Positions 1 to 8,523 of a stretch of DNA of 64,000 nt are shown here, piece by piece. Within the stretch, counting starts at the first letter, position 1. Every line of letters begins with the position of its first letter. This stretch comes from Acidimicrobiaceae bacterium (lineage in GTDB: Bacteria > Actinomycetota > Acidimicrobiia > Acidimicrobiales > Ilumatobacteraceae): the NCBI GenBank assembly GCA_020637235.1, contig JACJWG010000009.1, forward strand, positions 1-64,000, written 5' to 3'. The notes under the pieces were generated by a model that saw only the letters and a list, made by a program, of their open reading frames with translations, did not search any database and was not told the DNA's origin. Position numbers and translations under genes: made by a program.

Positions 1-1044
1 GGCCATCCGGACGTGGCTGCGGTACGACGACAGCAGCAGGTCGTGCGCGTCGAGGCCGCTGGCGCGCCACCGACGCTCGAGCACGGGTGCGAGCGCGGCG
101 AGCACCGGCGCGAGGCGTTCGACGCGCAGGTAGTACCAGTGGCGCGACGCGTCCGGTCGATCGACCGGGGCGAGGCGTGGATCGAGGGTCGCCTGCACAC
201 CGGTGCCGGGCCGGTCCATCACGGCCACCGTCGGCGGCCCCTCCACCGCAGCCGACGCCACGTCGACCGCGTGGGCGAGTAGTGCGTCGATGCCGTCGGC
301 CGAGCCGGCGACCTCGCCGAGCACGAGCCCCTCGTCGGGCGGCAACGCCCGGCAGGTGGCGAGCGGGATGCCGTCGCGTTCGGCGATCCACTCGGTCGAG
401 CCGTCGCGGGCGACGAGCCAGCGCCAGCAGGCGGGGGAGTGCGGCATCGACACCGGCACGTCTCGCTGCACCTGCCACTGCAGCGCCGCCAAGGTCGCGA
501 GGTCGCCCGGTGCGGCGTCGCGGACCCGGACGCCGTCGGGCGCCGTCGGTGGGTCGACCAGGTCGCGCGTGTGCGGGATCGGCAGCGAGTACACGTAGCC
601 GAACTGCCGGTAGAAGAACGGGATCCCGATCATCACCTGCAGCACGTCGCCCCGAGCTCGCGACCGGTCGTGTGCCAGGTCCACCAGCGACCGCACCAAC
701 CCCCGACCCTCGAACTCGGGCTCGGTCGCGACGAGCTCGATCTGGCCCGCCGGCAGCACCACCTCCGCCACTCGCCAGGTCTCCGTCAGCAGCGTCGCGG
801 TCGACACGATCCGACCCTCGTGCACCGCCACGAGCACGGCGTCGAGTCCCTCGTCGGCGTCGCCGGCGACCAGCCGCAGGTCGATGCCGTCCGCGACCTC
901 GCCGCGGCGTACGAGCAGCTCGGCGATCTCGTCGAGGTCGGACGGCGTCGCCGTGCGCACCACCACGCCGTCGGCGCGCACCCGTCGATCGAGCTCGGCG
1001 GGGATCGCCGACCGTGGCAGCGCTTCGGGTGGCGACGACGGCAC
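1..1044 (-). CDS. GNAT family N-acetyltransferase, C-terminus cut off by window edge
   Basis: Reading leftward from a GTG at 1044, the frame stays open to base 1 (348 codons visible, no stop). Residues about 25-150 form an N-acetyltransferase fold: an acetyl-CoA loop of RxxGxG/A type is seen at residues 110-116 (EFEGRGL), followed by GIPFFYRQFGY, typical of the end of a GNAT domain. A second, less clear GNAT-like half follows, so an Eis-like two-domain acetyltransferase is possible. The substrate cannot be read from the sequence. The start is chosen because a TACGCT box lies 6 bp upstream, the leaderless pattern seen at many genes here. It is divergent from cspA. Confidence 0.75.
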   Translation of the reverse strand, partial: MPSSPPEALPRSAIPAELDRRVRADGVVVRTATPSDLDEIAELLVRRGEVADGIDLRLVAGDADEGLDAVLVAVHEGRIVSTATLLTETWRVAEVVLPAGQIELVATEPEFEGRGLVRSLVDLAHDRSRARGDVLQVMIGIPFFYRQFGYVYSLPIPHTRDLVDPPTAPDGVRVRDAAPGDLATLAALQWQVQRDVPVSMPHSPACWRWLVARDGSTEWIAERDGIPLATCRALPPDEGLVLGEVAGSADGIDALLAHAVDVASAAVEGPPTVAVMDRPGTGVQATLDPRLAPVDRPDASRHWYYLRVERLAPVLAALAPVLERRWRASGLDAHDLLLSSYRSHVRMA

Positions 1045-1050
1045 CGACCG

Positions 1051-1056
1051 AGCGTA
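1051..1056 (-). promoter_or_regulatory. -10 box of the GNAT gene (leaderless)
   Basis: TACGCT on the minus strand, 6 bp from the GTG start. No ribosome binding site fits between them. Confidence 0.5.
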
Positions 1057-1103
1057 GATCGACGAACGTGGAACTCCGGCGGCTTTGTTTCCACGCGACG
1101 AGA

Positions 1104-1109
1104 TATGCT
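1104..1109 (+). promoter_or_regulatory. -10 box of cspA
   Basis: TATGCT, the best -10 hexamer before cspA, leaving a leader of roughly 45 nt. No convincing -35 hexamer is present at 16-18 bp. Confidence 0.5.
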
Positions 1110-1116
1110 CGTCGAA

Positions 1117-1139
1117 CGGGGACACGCTTCACGTCCCCG
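1117..1139 (+). promoter_or_regulatory. 5' UTR hairpin of cspA
   Basis: A perfect 7-bp stem, CGGGGAC (1117-1123) with GTCCCCG (1133-1139), around a 9-nt loop. It ends 7 nt before the AAGG ribosome binding site (1147-1150) and 19 nt before the start codon. Cold-shock genes are often controlled by leader RNA structure; that role here is inference. Confidence 0.55.
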
Positions 1140-1158
1140 AGAAAGCAAGGTTCATGCA

Positions 1159-1359
1159 ATGGCCACCGGCACCGTCAAGTTCTTCAACGCACAGAAGGGC
1201 TACGGCTTCATCTCACGTGACGACGGACCCGACGTCTTCGTCCACTTCTCCAACATCGAGGGATCGGGTTACCGCTCGCTCGACGAGGGCCAACAGGTCG
1301 AGTTCGAGATCGGCCAAGGCCGCAAGGGCGACGAAGCCCTGAAGGTCAAGGCGATCTGA
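1159..1359 (+). CDS. cspA: cold-shock protein (CspA family)
   Basis: A 66-residue single cold-shock domain, the usual family length. It binds single-stranded RNA and DNA and acts as an RNA chaperone in the cytoplasm. RNP1-like GYGFI is at residues 14-18 and RNP2-like VFVHF at 26-30, after the hallmark start MATGTVKFFN. The ATG follows an AAGG ribosome binding site by 8 nt. The gene stands alone with its own promoter, leader hairpin and terminator, so it is monocistronic. The frame is open far upstream, but that extension is low-complexity and antisense to the GNAT gene, so the short start is right. Confidence 0.95.
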   Translation: MATGTVKFFNAQKGYGFISRDDGPDVFVHFSNIEGSGYRSLDEGQQVEFEIGQGRKGDEALKVKAI

Positions 1360-1364
1360 GTCAC

Positions 1365-1399
1365 AGGCGGGGCGGCGACGCCCCGCCTGCTCGCTTTTT
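1365..1399 (+). terminator. intrinsic terminator of cspA
   Basis: AGGCGGGGC (1365-1373) pairs perfectly with GCCCCGCCT (1380-1388) over a 6-nt loop, and a run of five T lies at 1395-1399. It starts 5 nt after the cspA stop codon. Confidence 0.85.
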
Positions 1400-1476
1400 C
1401 GGGTCCGCCCACGACCGCTGCGTCGCGGGCGGATCGCTCGACGTCCCTCGCTGGTCCCATCACCTCCCGGCGAGGA

Positions 1477-2427
1477 TCACGTCCCGGCCAGTTCGGCGAC
1501 CACCGGGGCGAACGCCTCCACGTCGGCGGCGCCGACGATGACGTAGCTGAACCCCCAGCGATCGCGGCGCGCCAGCAGATCCTCCACCAACTTGGCCGGA
1601 GGTCCCACGAGCGCGAACGGGGTGGCCTCCACCATCGGCGGCTCGACGCCGATCGCTCCGGCGATGGCCGACAGGGTGGCGTCGCGCGCCTCGGTCACCT
1701 GCACCATGAAGGCCCGGACGTTCAGCTCGAGCTCGTCGAGGCGTGCACCCGCGGCGTCGCGCACGATCGCGACCTTGTCGTCGACGGCCTCGGCCGTCAT
1801 CGACGCGATCGCCTCCGGGCCGATCACACCGGCGTGCATCGAGCCGTTGATGCCGACGATGTCGGCCTCGCGAGCTGCGATCGTGAGTACTCGCCGCCCG
1901 CCGCCGCCGATCAGGATCGGCGGTCGCGGCGCCTGCACGGGTGACGGCGTGCCCCGCATCGCCTCGATCCGGTAATGCCGACCCTCGAAGTCGACCGGGT
2001 CGGGCCCGAGCAGCCCCTTCACGATCGCGAGACCTTCCTCGAAGCGATCGATGCGCACACCCGGCCGGTCGTAGGGGATGCCCGACTGCTGGTAGTCGGT
2101 GGCCATCCAGCCGGCGCCGAGCCCGATCTCGAGCCGGCCGTCCGACAGCAGGTCCATCGTCGCCAGTTCCTTCGCCAGCACGACGGGATGCTTGTAGTCG
2201 TTGTCGAACACCAGGGCACCGATGCGCAGGTCGGTGGTCGCGTCGGCGGCCGCCATGAGCGCCGGCACGGGCGCGAGTTGGTCGTCGAAGTGGTCCGGCA
2301 TCGTGAGCACCGAGTAGCCGTTGGTCTCGCACCGTCGGGCGAGGTCGGCCCACTCGCGGCGCGAGCCGGCGGTCCAGGCCTGCACACCGAAGCGGAACGG
2401 ACGGAGAGGGCGAGCGGGGTCGGTCAT
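1477..2427 (-). CDS. LLM-class F420-dependent oxidoreductase
   Basis: A 316-residue luciferase-like monooxygenase fold protein of the actinobacterial F420-dependent subgroup. Visible family features are the N-terminal FRFGVQ strand, the segment LSDGRLEIGLGAGW near residue 95, and PPILIGGGGRRVL near residue 170. These enzymes take hydride from F420H2 (sometimes FMNH2); the substrate is unknown. The ATG at 2427 is preceded by TAGCGT with 8 bp spacing. The gene is divergent from the class A PBP gene, with only 65 bp between the two start codons. Confidence 0.85.
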   Translation of the reverse strand: MTDPARPLRPFRFGVQAWTAGSRREWADLARRCETNGYSVLTMPDHFDDQLAPVPALMAAADATTDLRIGALVFDNDYKHPVVLAKELATMDLLSDGRLEIGLGAGWMATDYQQSGIPYDRPGVRIDRFEEGLAIVKGLLGPDPVDFEGRHYRIEAMRGTPSPVQAPRPPILIGGGGRRVLTIAAREADIVGINGSMHAGVIGPEAIASMTAEAVDDKVAIVRDAAGARLDELELNVRAFMVQVTEARDATLSAIAGAIGVEPPMVEATPFALVGPPAKLVEDLLARRDRWGFSYVIVGAADVEAFAPVVAELAGT

Positions 2428-2435
2428 GGGGGCGC

Positions 2436-2441
2436 ACGCTA
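2436..2441 (-). promoter_or_regulatory. -10 box of the LLM oxidoreductase gene
   Basis: TAGCGT on the minus strand, 8 bp from the ATG. The same hexamer serves the divergent PBP gene. Confidence 0.5.
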
Positions 2442-2476
2442 GCGGTGGGTGACGGAGCCGGTCGCGCCCGCACCAC

Positions 2477-2482
2477 TAGCGT
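2477..2482 (+). promoter_or_regulatory. -10 box of the class A PBP gene
   Basis: TAGCGT, 10 bp before the GTG at 2493. It argues for that start over the more upstream GTG at 2445. Confidence 0.5.
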
Positions 2483-2492
2483 GGTCGTCGTT

Positions 2493-4880
2493 GTGCGACC
2501 CGTTGCCTGGACCTTCCGCCTCGTCGCGATCGTGCTCGCCGGTGCGCTGCTGCTGTCGGCCGTCGTGATCTCGGCCGCACCGCGCCTGTGGCGCGTGGCG
2601 AACGCGCACGAGGAGGAGCCGGTCGCGATCCCGACGGACTTCGAGCCGCTGTCCCAACGCACGCTCGTGTACGACGTCGCCGGCAACGTGATCGCCGTGT
2701 TCGAACGCGAGAACAGCCAGCCGATCACGCTCGCCGAGGTGCCCGACAACGTGGTGCGCGCGATCCTGGCCGTCGAGGACGACGAGTTCTTCCTGCACAA
2801 GGGCGTCAACGTGCGCGGCCTCGTGCGTGCCACGCTGTCCAACTTCGCGAGCGACGCTCCTCGGCAGGGTGCGAGCACGATCACCCAGCAGGTGGTGAAG
2901 AACGAGCTGCTCGCCGGGCTCGAACGCGACGGCCGGTACAAGCTGTTGCAGGTGCACTACGCACTGATGCTCGAGAAGGAGATGTCGAAAGAGCAGATCC
3001 TCGAGCGCTACCTCAACACGATCTTCTTCGGCAACAACGCCTACGGGCTGCAGGCCGCCGCCGAGGTGTACTTCGGCAAGAGCGTCGCCGCACTCGACAC
3101 GGTGGAGGCTGCATTCCTGGCCGGGCTCATCCGCTCGCCGTCGGGCTACGACCCGATCCGCCGACCCGAGCGATCGCGCGGCCGGTTTCGCCAGGTGATC
3201 GACCGCCTCGTCGACGTCGGGCTGATCCCTGCCGACCAGCAGGAGACGATCGCGGAGGGCTGGGAGCTGCCCGAGCAGCTGAAGGCACTCCCGACGTTCG
3301 ACGTCCGCCCGAGCTACTACACCGAGGCATTGCGTGAGTACCTGCTCGAGCGGTCGGACATCCTCGGTGACACCGAGCAGGAGCGGGCCAACCGCCTGTA
3401 CCGCGGTGGGCTGCGCGTGTACACGACACTGAACCCCGATCTGCAGCGCTACGCCGAGGAGGCGCGCACCACACTGCCCGCGAACGCCGCTGGCATCGAC
3501 GCCGCCGTCGTGTCGATCGACGCGCGCACCGGCGCGATCCGGGCGATGGTCGGCGGCAGCGGCTTCAAGCCGCGTGTCGCCGAGATCAACATGGCACTGG
3601 TGCCCCGCCAGACGGGATCGAGCATCAAGATGTTCATCCTCGCGGCGGCGATCCAGGCCGGCGCCCAGCCCTCGGACACGATCGACGGCCGCCGTGGATG
3701 CCTCCTGCCGAACCCGGGTGATCCCGACAACCCGTTCCTGGTCGACGACGGCGTCGCCGGATCGCTGGGCACGCTCGAACAGGCGACGTGGGCCTCGCTC
3801 AACTGTGCGTTCGCCCGTCTGTCGCAGATCGTCGGTCTCAACCGGGTGGTCGACACCACCTACCGGATGGCCCGGTCGCCGTACCTGTACCGCGGTCAGC
3901 CCGACGACGAGCGCGAGCCGGTGCAGCCGTATGCCAGCTTCGCCACCGGCGCCAACGAGATGAGCCCGATGGACATGGCTGCCGGCGCGCAGACGCTCGC
4001 GAACAACGGCGTGCACCACGAGCCCTACTACGTCGAGTGGATCGACGACGCCGCCGGCACCCGCATCTACACGCACGTGGCGGCACCCGAGCAGGTGTTC
4101 GACGAGGCCACCGCGTTGACGACGACCAACATCTTGAAAGGGGTGCTCACCCGGGGCACGGCCCGGCGGGCGCTGAGCGAGTTCCCGTTCCCGGCGGCGG
4201 GCAAGACCGGGACCCAGCAGGACAACACCAATTCGTGGTTCGTCGGCTACACACCGCAACTCGCCACCGCCGTGTGGGTCGGCGATCCGGACGGCTACAC
4301 CGAGATGAACCGCACCAACGTGCCCGAGTTCTACGACATCGACGGGGTGGACGCCGTGCAGGGCGGCACCTACCCGGCGCGCATCTGGGGCGCCTACACG
4401 GCACCGGCGTTGTACGGGCTGGCGCAGGAGGACTGGGCCTCGCCGCCGGCGTCCACCCGTCCGGCCGCCCGGCTGTATCTGCCAGGGGAGGAGTGTGCCT
4501 ACCGCGTGGTGAGCGGGCGCATCGGCCCGGACGGCTCCGTGATCACCCAACCGCCGCAGACCACCGTCGCGACCCCGACCGGCGGCGACGAGGGCGGCGA
4601 CGAGGGCGGCGACGAGGGCGGCGACGAGGGCGGCGACGAGGGCGACGGCAGTGACGGCGGTGACGGCGTGCCGACCGGGACGGACGTGCCGGCGACCACA
4701 CCGAGTACGGTTCCGCAGGTGGTGATCCAACTCCTGCCCGACAGCACGACGATCCCGCCGGAGGTGGTCGACCCGACGGCGCCGCTGCCGTCGGTCGAGC
4801 CGAAGACGGCGGTACTCACGTGCGCCAAGCTGCCGGCCGGCGTGATCGTGCGCCAGCCCCGACCCACCACCGCGCCGTGA
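2493..4880 (+). CDS. class A penicillin-binding protein (transglycosylase/transpeptidase)
   Basis: 795 residues from the GTG at 2493. It polymerises lipid II into glycan strands and cross-links the peptides outside the membrane. A single N-terminal membrane anchor (about residues 5-27) is followed by a GT51 domain with the catalytic EDDEFF at 95-100, then a transpeptidase domain with SSIK (nucleophile S376, K379), SLN (435-437) and KTGT (from K571). The C-terminal tail carries five GGDE-rich repeats and a Thr/Pro-rich stretch, probably a flexible wall-spanning segment. A GTG at 2445 would add 16 residues, but the -10 box at 2477 would then lie inside the gene. The stop overlaps the next start (GTGA). 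Confidence 0.95.
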   Translation: MRPVAWTFRLVAIVLAGALLLSAVVISAAPRLWRVANAHEEEPVAIPTDFEPLSQRTLVYDVAGNVIAVFERENSQPITLAEVPDNVVRAILAVEDDEFFLHKGVNVRGLVRATLSNFASDAPRQGASTITQQVVKNELLAGLERDGRYKLLQVHYALMLEKEMSKEQILERYLNTIFFGNNAYGLQAAAEVYFGKSVAALDTVEAAFLAGLIRSPSGYDPIRRPERSRGRFRQVIDRLVDVGLIPADQQETIAEGWELPEQLKALPTFDVRPSYYTEALREYLLERSDILGDTEQERANRLYRGGLRVYTTLNPDLQRYAEEARTTLPANAAGIDAAVVSIDARTGAIRAMVGGSGFKPRVAEINMALVPRQTGSSIKMFILAAAIQAGAQPSDTIDGRRGCLLPNPGDPDNPFLVDDGVAGSLGTLEQATWASLNCAFARLSQIVGLNRVVDTTYRMARSPYLYRGQPDDEREPVQPYASFATGANEMSPMDMAAGAQTLANNGVHHEPYYVEWIDDAAGTRIYTHVAAPEQVFDEATALTTTNILKGVLTRGTARRALSEFPFPAAGKTGTQQDNTNSWFVGYTPQLATAVWVGDPDGYTEMNRTNVPEFYDIDGVDAVQGGTYPARIWGAYTAPALYGLAQEDWASPPASTRPAARLYLPGEECAYRVVSGRIGPDGSVITQPPQTTVATPTGGDEGGDEGGDEGGDEGGDEGDGSDGGDGVPTGTDVPATTPSTVPQVVIQLLPDSTTIPPEVVDPTAPLPSVEPKTAVLTCAKLPAGVIVRQPRPTTAP
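4581..4640 (+). repeat. five tandem 12-nt repeats inside the PBP gene
   Basis: Unit GGCGGCGACGAG, five exact copies in frame, encoding GGDE repeats in the extracytoplasmic tail. Confidence 0.95.
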
Positions 4881-5581
4881 ACGGCCAGGCGATGCTCGCG
4901 CTCCAGCTGCTCGACTCGCAGCTCGACGCGCTGGAGGGCAGGCGCCGCCGGCTCCCCGAACGCGCCGCGGTCGAGGCAGCCGCCGCGGCCCACGCCACCC
5001 ATGCGGCCGAGCGGACGCGACTCGAGGCGGTGATCGCCGAAGCCGGCGCGGCCATCGAGTCGGCCGAACGGGCCGGGGTCGAGCTCGACACCAAACGGGC
5101 GCGGCTGGAAGCGCAGCTGAAGACCGTCATCGCACCGCGCGAGGCCGAGGCGCTGATGAGCGAGATCAACGGGCTCGCCGCGAAGCACGGCGAGCTCGAC
5201 GACGGCGAGCTCGAAGCGATGGAACGCCAGGCCGACGCCGAGTCGGCGCTGGCGGCACTCGCCGACGCCGAACCGGCACTGCTCGACGCCGTGGCGACGG
5301 CGACGGCCGCCCTCCAGGCCGCGGAAGCCGAACTCGACGCCGAGGTGGCCGACGTGCGTGCCCGCCGGGTGGACGCCGACGCAGCGCTCGGCGACGCCGA
5401 GCGAGCCACGTACACGTCGCTGCGGCAGCGGTACGGCGGCGTGGGCATCGCACAACTCGATCGGCGGTCGTGCACCGGCTGCCACGTCGACCTGTCGCCG
5501 ATGGAGCTCGACCAGGTGAAGTCCACACCAGCGGGGGAGATCGCCGAATGCCCCAACTGCTCGCGGTTGCTCGTCGTCTGA
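4877..5581 (+). CDS. C4-type zinc ribbon coiled-coil protein (CT398 family)
   Basis: A 234-residue protein: a long Ala/Glu/Arg-rich coiled coil (about residues 1-185), then a C-terminal zinc ribbon with CTGCH and CPNC pairs. This is the layout of the CT398/YbgI-neighbour zinc ribbon family found in many actinobacteria. Members are thought to act as nucleic-acid or protein-binding adaptors; the function is not established. The GTG at 4877 overlaps the PBP stop by 4 bp, implying coupled translation. An upstream ATG would place about 20 residues inside the PBP end and is less likely. Confidence 0.85.
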   Translation: MNGQAMLALQLLDSQLDALEGRRRRLPERAAVEAAAAAHATHAAERTRLEAVIAEAGAAIESAERAGVELDTKRARLEAQLKTVIAPREAEALMSEINGLAAKHGELDDGELEAMERQADAESALAALADAEPALLDAVATATAALQAAEAELDAEVADVRARRVDADAALGDAERATYTSLRQRYGGVGIAQLDRRSCTGCHVDLSPMELDQVKSTPAGEIAECPNCSRLLVV

Positions 5582-5591
5582 GCGTCCGGCG

Positions 5592-6068
5592 ATGGTGGTC
5601 TGGTTCGTCGCGACCTCGGTGCTCGCCGTCTACTACGTGTTCACCGATGTCCGATTCGACTACCGCTGGTTGATCGTCGGCGCGCTGCTGCCCGATGCCG
5701 TCGATCTGTGGACCGGTGGCGCGTGGGTGATGCACGGCCTGCCGAGTGCGGTGGTCGCACTGGCGCTCGTGATGGTGGTCACCGCCGGTCGCCGCCCGAT
5801 CCGCCGGCGGCTGATCGCGATCCCGATCGGGATGATGTTGCACCTGGTGTTCGACGGCGCGTTCACCGACACCGACGTGTTCTGGTGGCCGTTCACGGGC
5901 GGATTCGGTGACGCCGAGGTGCCGGTCGTGGCCCGGGGGTGGTGGAACGTCCCCCTCGAAGTGCTCGGCGTCGGGCTGCTGGTGTGGGGGTGGCGGCTGT
6001 TCGGGCTGGCCGACGTGGAGCGCCGCCGGCACTTCTGGCGGACTGGTCGACTCACCAGCGTCCGCTGA
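5592..6068 (+). CDS. membrane protein resembling YdjM/DUF457 putative metal-dependent hydrolases
   Basis: 158 residues with four to five predicted membrane segments. A PDAVD motif near residue 37 and HLVFDGAFTDTD near residue 85 resemble the conserved Asp/His pattern of the YdjM (DUF457) family, inner-membrane proteins with a presumed metal site. The family reaction is not known. The ATG lies 10 nt after the zinc ribbon gene stop, so the two are probably cotranscribed. No signal peptide beyond the first membrane helix is seen. The family assignment is moderate because only motifs could be checked. Confidence 0.6.
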   Translation: MVVWFVATSVLAVYYVFTDVRFDYRWLIVGALLPDAVDLWTGGAWVMHGLPSAVVALALVMVVTAGRRPIRRRLIAIPIGMMLHLVFDGAFTDTDVFWWPFTGGFGDAEVPVVARGWWNVPLEVLGVGLLVWGWRLFGLADVERRRHFWRTGRLTSVR

Positions 6069-6141
6069 CGCGTCGGCACCAACGGAATTCACGCAAGATC
6101 CCCTCGTGCCAGCGCACCCGCGCTCCGATGATGACTGCGTG

Positions 6142-6522
6142 ATGCAGCGGTCGACGGCGCCCAGCGGGAGTGAGGTCAGCAGGATCCCGACGTCGTCGAG
6201 GTCGCGCACCCGGCGGGTGGGCGGCAGCGGAGGTGGGCTGGCCACGGTGCTCGAGTTCCGGCCACGGCCCGAGCCCGCACCGGTGGAACTGCTCGGCTGG
6301 CACGACGCGCACCGGTTCGAGCGTGGCGCCCGGTACCGCGAGCAGCCGACCGGCCGGACGGGTTACTTCATCGGCGTGTCGGAGGTCCCCCCGCTCACCG
6401 CGATGGACCTCTCGCCGCTGGTGTTGCTGTTCCGCGACCCCGAGACCGGGGTGATGTGGATCTGCAGCGAGTCGGAGGCAGCGGTCGGGGTCGCCTACGA
6501 GCCGCTCACCTGGGACCAGTAG
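6142..6522 (+). CDS. hypothetical small protein
   Basis: Up to 126 residues from ATG 6142 (GTG at 6139 also possible). The first 35 residues are Ser/Arg-rich low complexity; the rest (from about residue 38) looks like a folded domain ending in GVMWICSESEAAVGVAYEPL. A later GTG at 6247 would give a compact 91-residue protein and may be the true start. No family was recognised. It converges on rnpB, whose 3' end lies 23 bp downstream. Third codon positions in the second half are nearly all G or C, which supports coding. Confidence 0.5.
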   Translation: MQRSTAPSGSEVSRIPTSSRSRTRRVGGSGGGLATVLEFRPRPEPAPVELLGWHDAHRFERGARYREQPTGRTGYFIGVSEVPPLTAMDLSPLVLLFRDPETGVMWICSESEAAVGVAYEPLTWDQ

Positions 6523-6545
6523 TTCCCGGTGGGGCCGGCCGCGGT

Positions 6546-6927
<382 letters not shown>

Positions 6928-6933
6928 GGGGGC

Positions 6934-6939
6934 AGTGTA
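6934..6939 (-). promoter_or_regulatory. -10 box of rnpB
   Basis: TACACT on the minus strand, 6 bp before the first base of P1, as expected for a transcript starting at or next to P1. The -35 region is not consensus. Confidence 0.65.
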
Positions 6940-6951
6940 CGCGACCGACGA

Positions 6952-7800
6952 TCAGCAGGTGCCGTCGGTGAACTCGTAGACGAAGGTGTTGAAGCTCGGC
7001 GAGGCGAGCGCGATGTTCTGGCGCTGGCCGACCTCGTCCTGCGCACCGACGACGAGCGTCTGGCCGCCGAGCTGGCCGTACAGCGACGACAGCGCGTAGG
7101 CGGTCGGGATCTGCGGCGGCTCGGCCGGCGCCTCGATCTCGAGGTACCCGTCGGGCCGGCCGGTGATCTCCAGCGCGAGCACCGCGGCGTGGCGCGCGGC
7201 CTCGCCACCGATGGTGATCGCTGCCTGGCGCAGCGCCGGAGCCGACAGCATCGGCACGAAGGCCTGGTGGCTCTCGGCGATGTAGGTCTCCATCGCGAAC
7301 ATGGTGTTCAAGGCGTCGCGGGCGGGATCGTCGCTGGGTGCGACGGCGCCGTCGCCGTTGATCGCGCCGAGGATCGCCGGCACCGTCAGCTCCTCGAGGC
7401 GGGGGTTGCCGCACTCGAACGGTTCGCCACCCAGCTCGGCGACGGCGCTGTTGAGTGCCTCGGCGTCGGCGGTGTGGTCGGCGATCAGCAGGTCGATGAG
7501 CGCCGACGCCGACGACGGGGCAGCGGAGCGCAGCTCGCCGTACAGATCGATCATGGTGTGCTGGATCGATGCCGCCGTGCGCAGGAGCACCACGTCGTCG
7601 ACCGAGCCGTCGGGCAGGTCGGTGGTGGTGGGCGCGACGCCGACGCGGCCGATGCCGGGTGACTCGGTGCCGCCGCATGCCGCGACGAGCGCTGCGGTGG
7701 TGACCGTGAGCCCGCCGAGGCGGAACAGCTGGCGGCGGTCGAGGCGCCGTTCGGCGTCGCCGGCGTGGGGGGGTTGTGTGAGATGGTTCACCGGGGTCAC
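6952..7800 (-). CDS. ferritin-like domain lipoprotein, Tat-type signal
   Basis: 282 residues. A twin-arginine signal (RRQLFRLGG near residue 22) is followed by a hydrophobic stretch and a lipobox-like LVAAC, so it is probably exported folded and lipid-anchored. The rest is a four-helix ferritin-like domain: segments such as SIQHTMIDLYGEL, DHTADAEALNS, METYIAESHQAF and GGEAARHAAVLALE carry the spaced Glu/His residues of the fold. Such secreted ferritin-like proteins are common in actinobacteria; their role (metal or oxidative stress) is unproven. The GTG start overlaps the stop of the upstream paralogue by 4 bp. Confidence 0.8.
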   Translation of the reverse strand: MTPVNHLTQPPHAGDAERRLDRRQLFRLGGLTVTTAALVAACGGTESPGIGRVGVAPTTTDLPDGSVDDVVLLRTAASIQHTMIDLYGELRSAAPSSASALIDLLIADHTADAEALNSAVAELGGEPFECGNPRLEELTVPAILGAINGDGAVAPSDDPARDALNTMFAMETYIAESHQAFVPMLSAPALRQAAITIGGEAARHAAVLALEITGRPDGYLEIEAPAEPPQIPTAYALSSLYGQLGGQTLVVGAQDEVGQRQNIALASPSFNTFVYEFTDGTC

Positions 7801-8438
7801 CCTTCTGCCGGTTCGAGGGGGGTGGCGTCGTTGACGACGTAGGCGTCGACCTCGGTGACACCCGACAGGTCGGCGAGCACGACGGCGTGGCGTGACTCGG
7901 CGATGACGACCGAAGCGATCAGCTTCGCGGCGTTGCTGCTGCGCAACGTGCCGATCAGCTGGGTGTGGGTGGCCACGAGCGTGTTCTCGAGGCCGAGCGC
8001 CGTCGAGATCATGCCGGATTGCGGGCCGGCGAAGGCCGGCTCGAGCTCGGTGACGAGATCGGCTGCCGGCGAGCCGGGTGCCGTCCGCCCGATCTCGGCG
8101 CCGAGCGCCTGCGAGTACGCGAGGTGGGCGTCTCGCACACGGCCGAGCACCGCCTCGGTGACGGGTCCGAGTTCGGTCGAGAGCGCCGTGGTGTACAACG
8201 ACACGGCGGCGAGTTCGGCCTGCTGGGCGAACCGCAACAGGACGAGGTCGTCCTCGGTCGGCTGCCGCACCGGAGCCTCGTCCGGCGCCGCACCGGCGCG
8301 CGTGGCGAGACCGGGCAGGAGCGAGCCGGCGAGTCCGACCAGGCCGGCGCCGACGAGTCGGCGGCGCAGCCCGTGAGGCGATGCCACGTCGGCCGCGTCG
8401 ATGACGGCCGGTGCGGGATCGGGCATGTCGATGTCCAC
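7797..8438 (-). CDS. ferritin-like domain protein, secreted
   Basis: 213 residues and a distant paralogue of the protein encoded just downstream. The N-terminus has RRR followed by a hydrophobic segment (VGAGLVGLAGSLLPGLA) and an AGA-A cleavage-like site, suggesting export, possibly by Tat. The mature part has helices with QAELAAVSLYTTAL, AHLAYSQALGAE, LENTLVATHTQL and AESRHAVVLADL, giving repeated Glu/His residues as in ferritin-like folds. GTG at 8438 is preceded by GAAAGGAC about 13 nt away. It forms a two-gene operon with the next gene and probably a hetero-oligomer (inference). Confidence 0.75.
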   Translation of the reverse strand: MDIDMPDPAPAVIDAADVASPHGLRRRLVGAGLVGLAGSLLPGLATRAGAAPDEAPVRQPTEDDLVLLRFAQQAELAAVSLYTTALSTELGPVTEAVLGRVRDAHLAYSQALGAEIGRTAPGSPAADLVTELEPAFAGPQSGMISTALGLENTLVATHTQLIGTLRSSNAAKLIASVVIAESRHAVVLADLSGVTEVDAYVVNDATPLEPAEG

Positions 8439-8498
8439 GAAAGCGTTCGTCCTTTCAGTCGCTCCGGAGAGCTTGGTCGGCGCCGGGCGAGCGGAGCA

Positions 8499-8504
8499 AT
8501 TCTA
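8499..8504 (-). promoter_or_regulatory. -10 box of the ferritin-like operon
   Basis: TAGAAT on the minus strand, giving a leader of roughly 55 nt. It is the strongest -10 in the 85-bp gap after the FGGY kinase gene. Confidence 0.5.
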
Positions 8505-8523
8505 GGGAGTCCAGCCCGAGAGC

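Noticed and set aside
439..1158. Long N-terminal extension of the cold-shock protein
   Set aside because: The extension is antisense to the GNAT gene and Arg/His-rich; family length and a ribosome binding site place the start at 1159.
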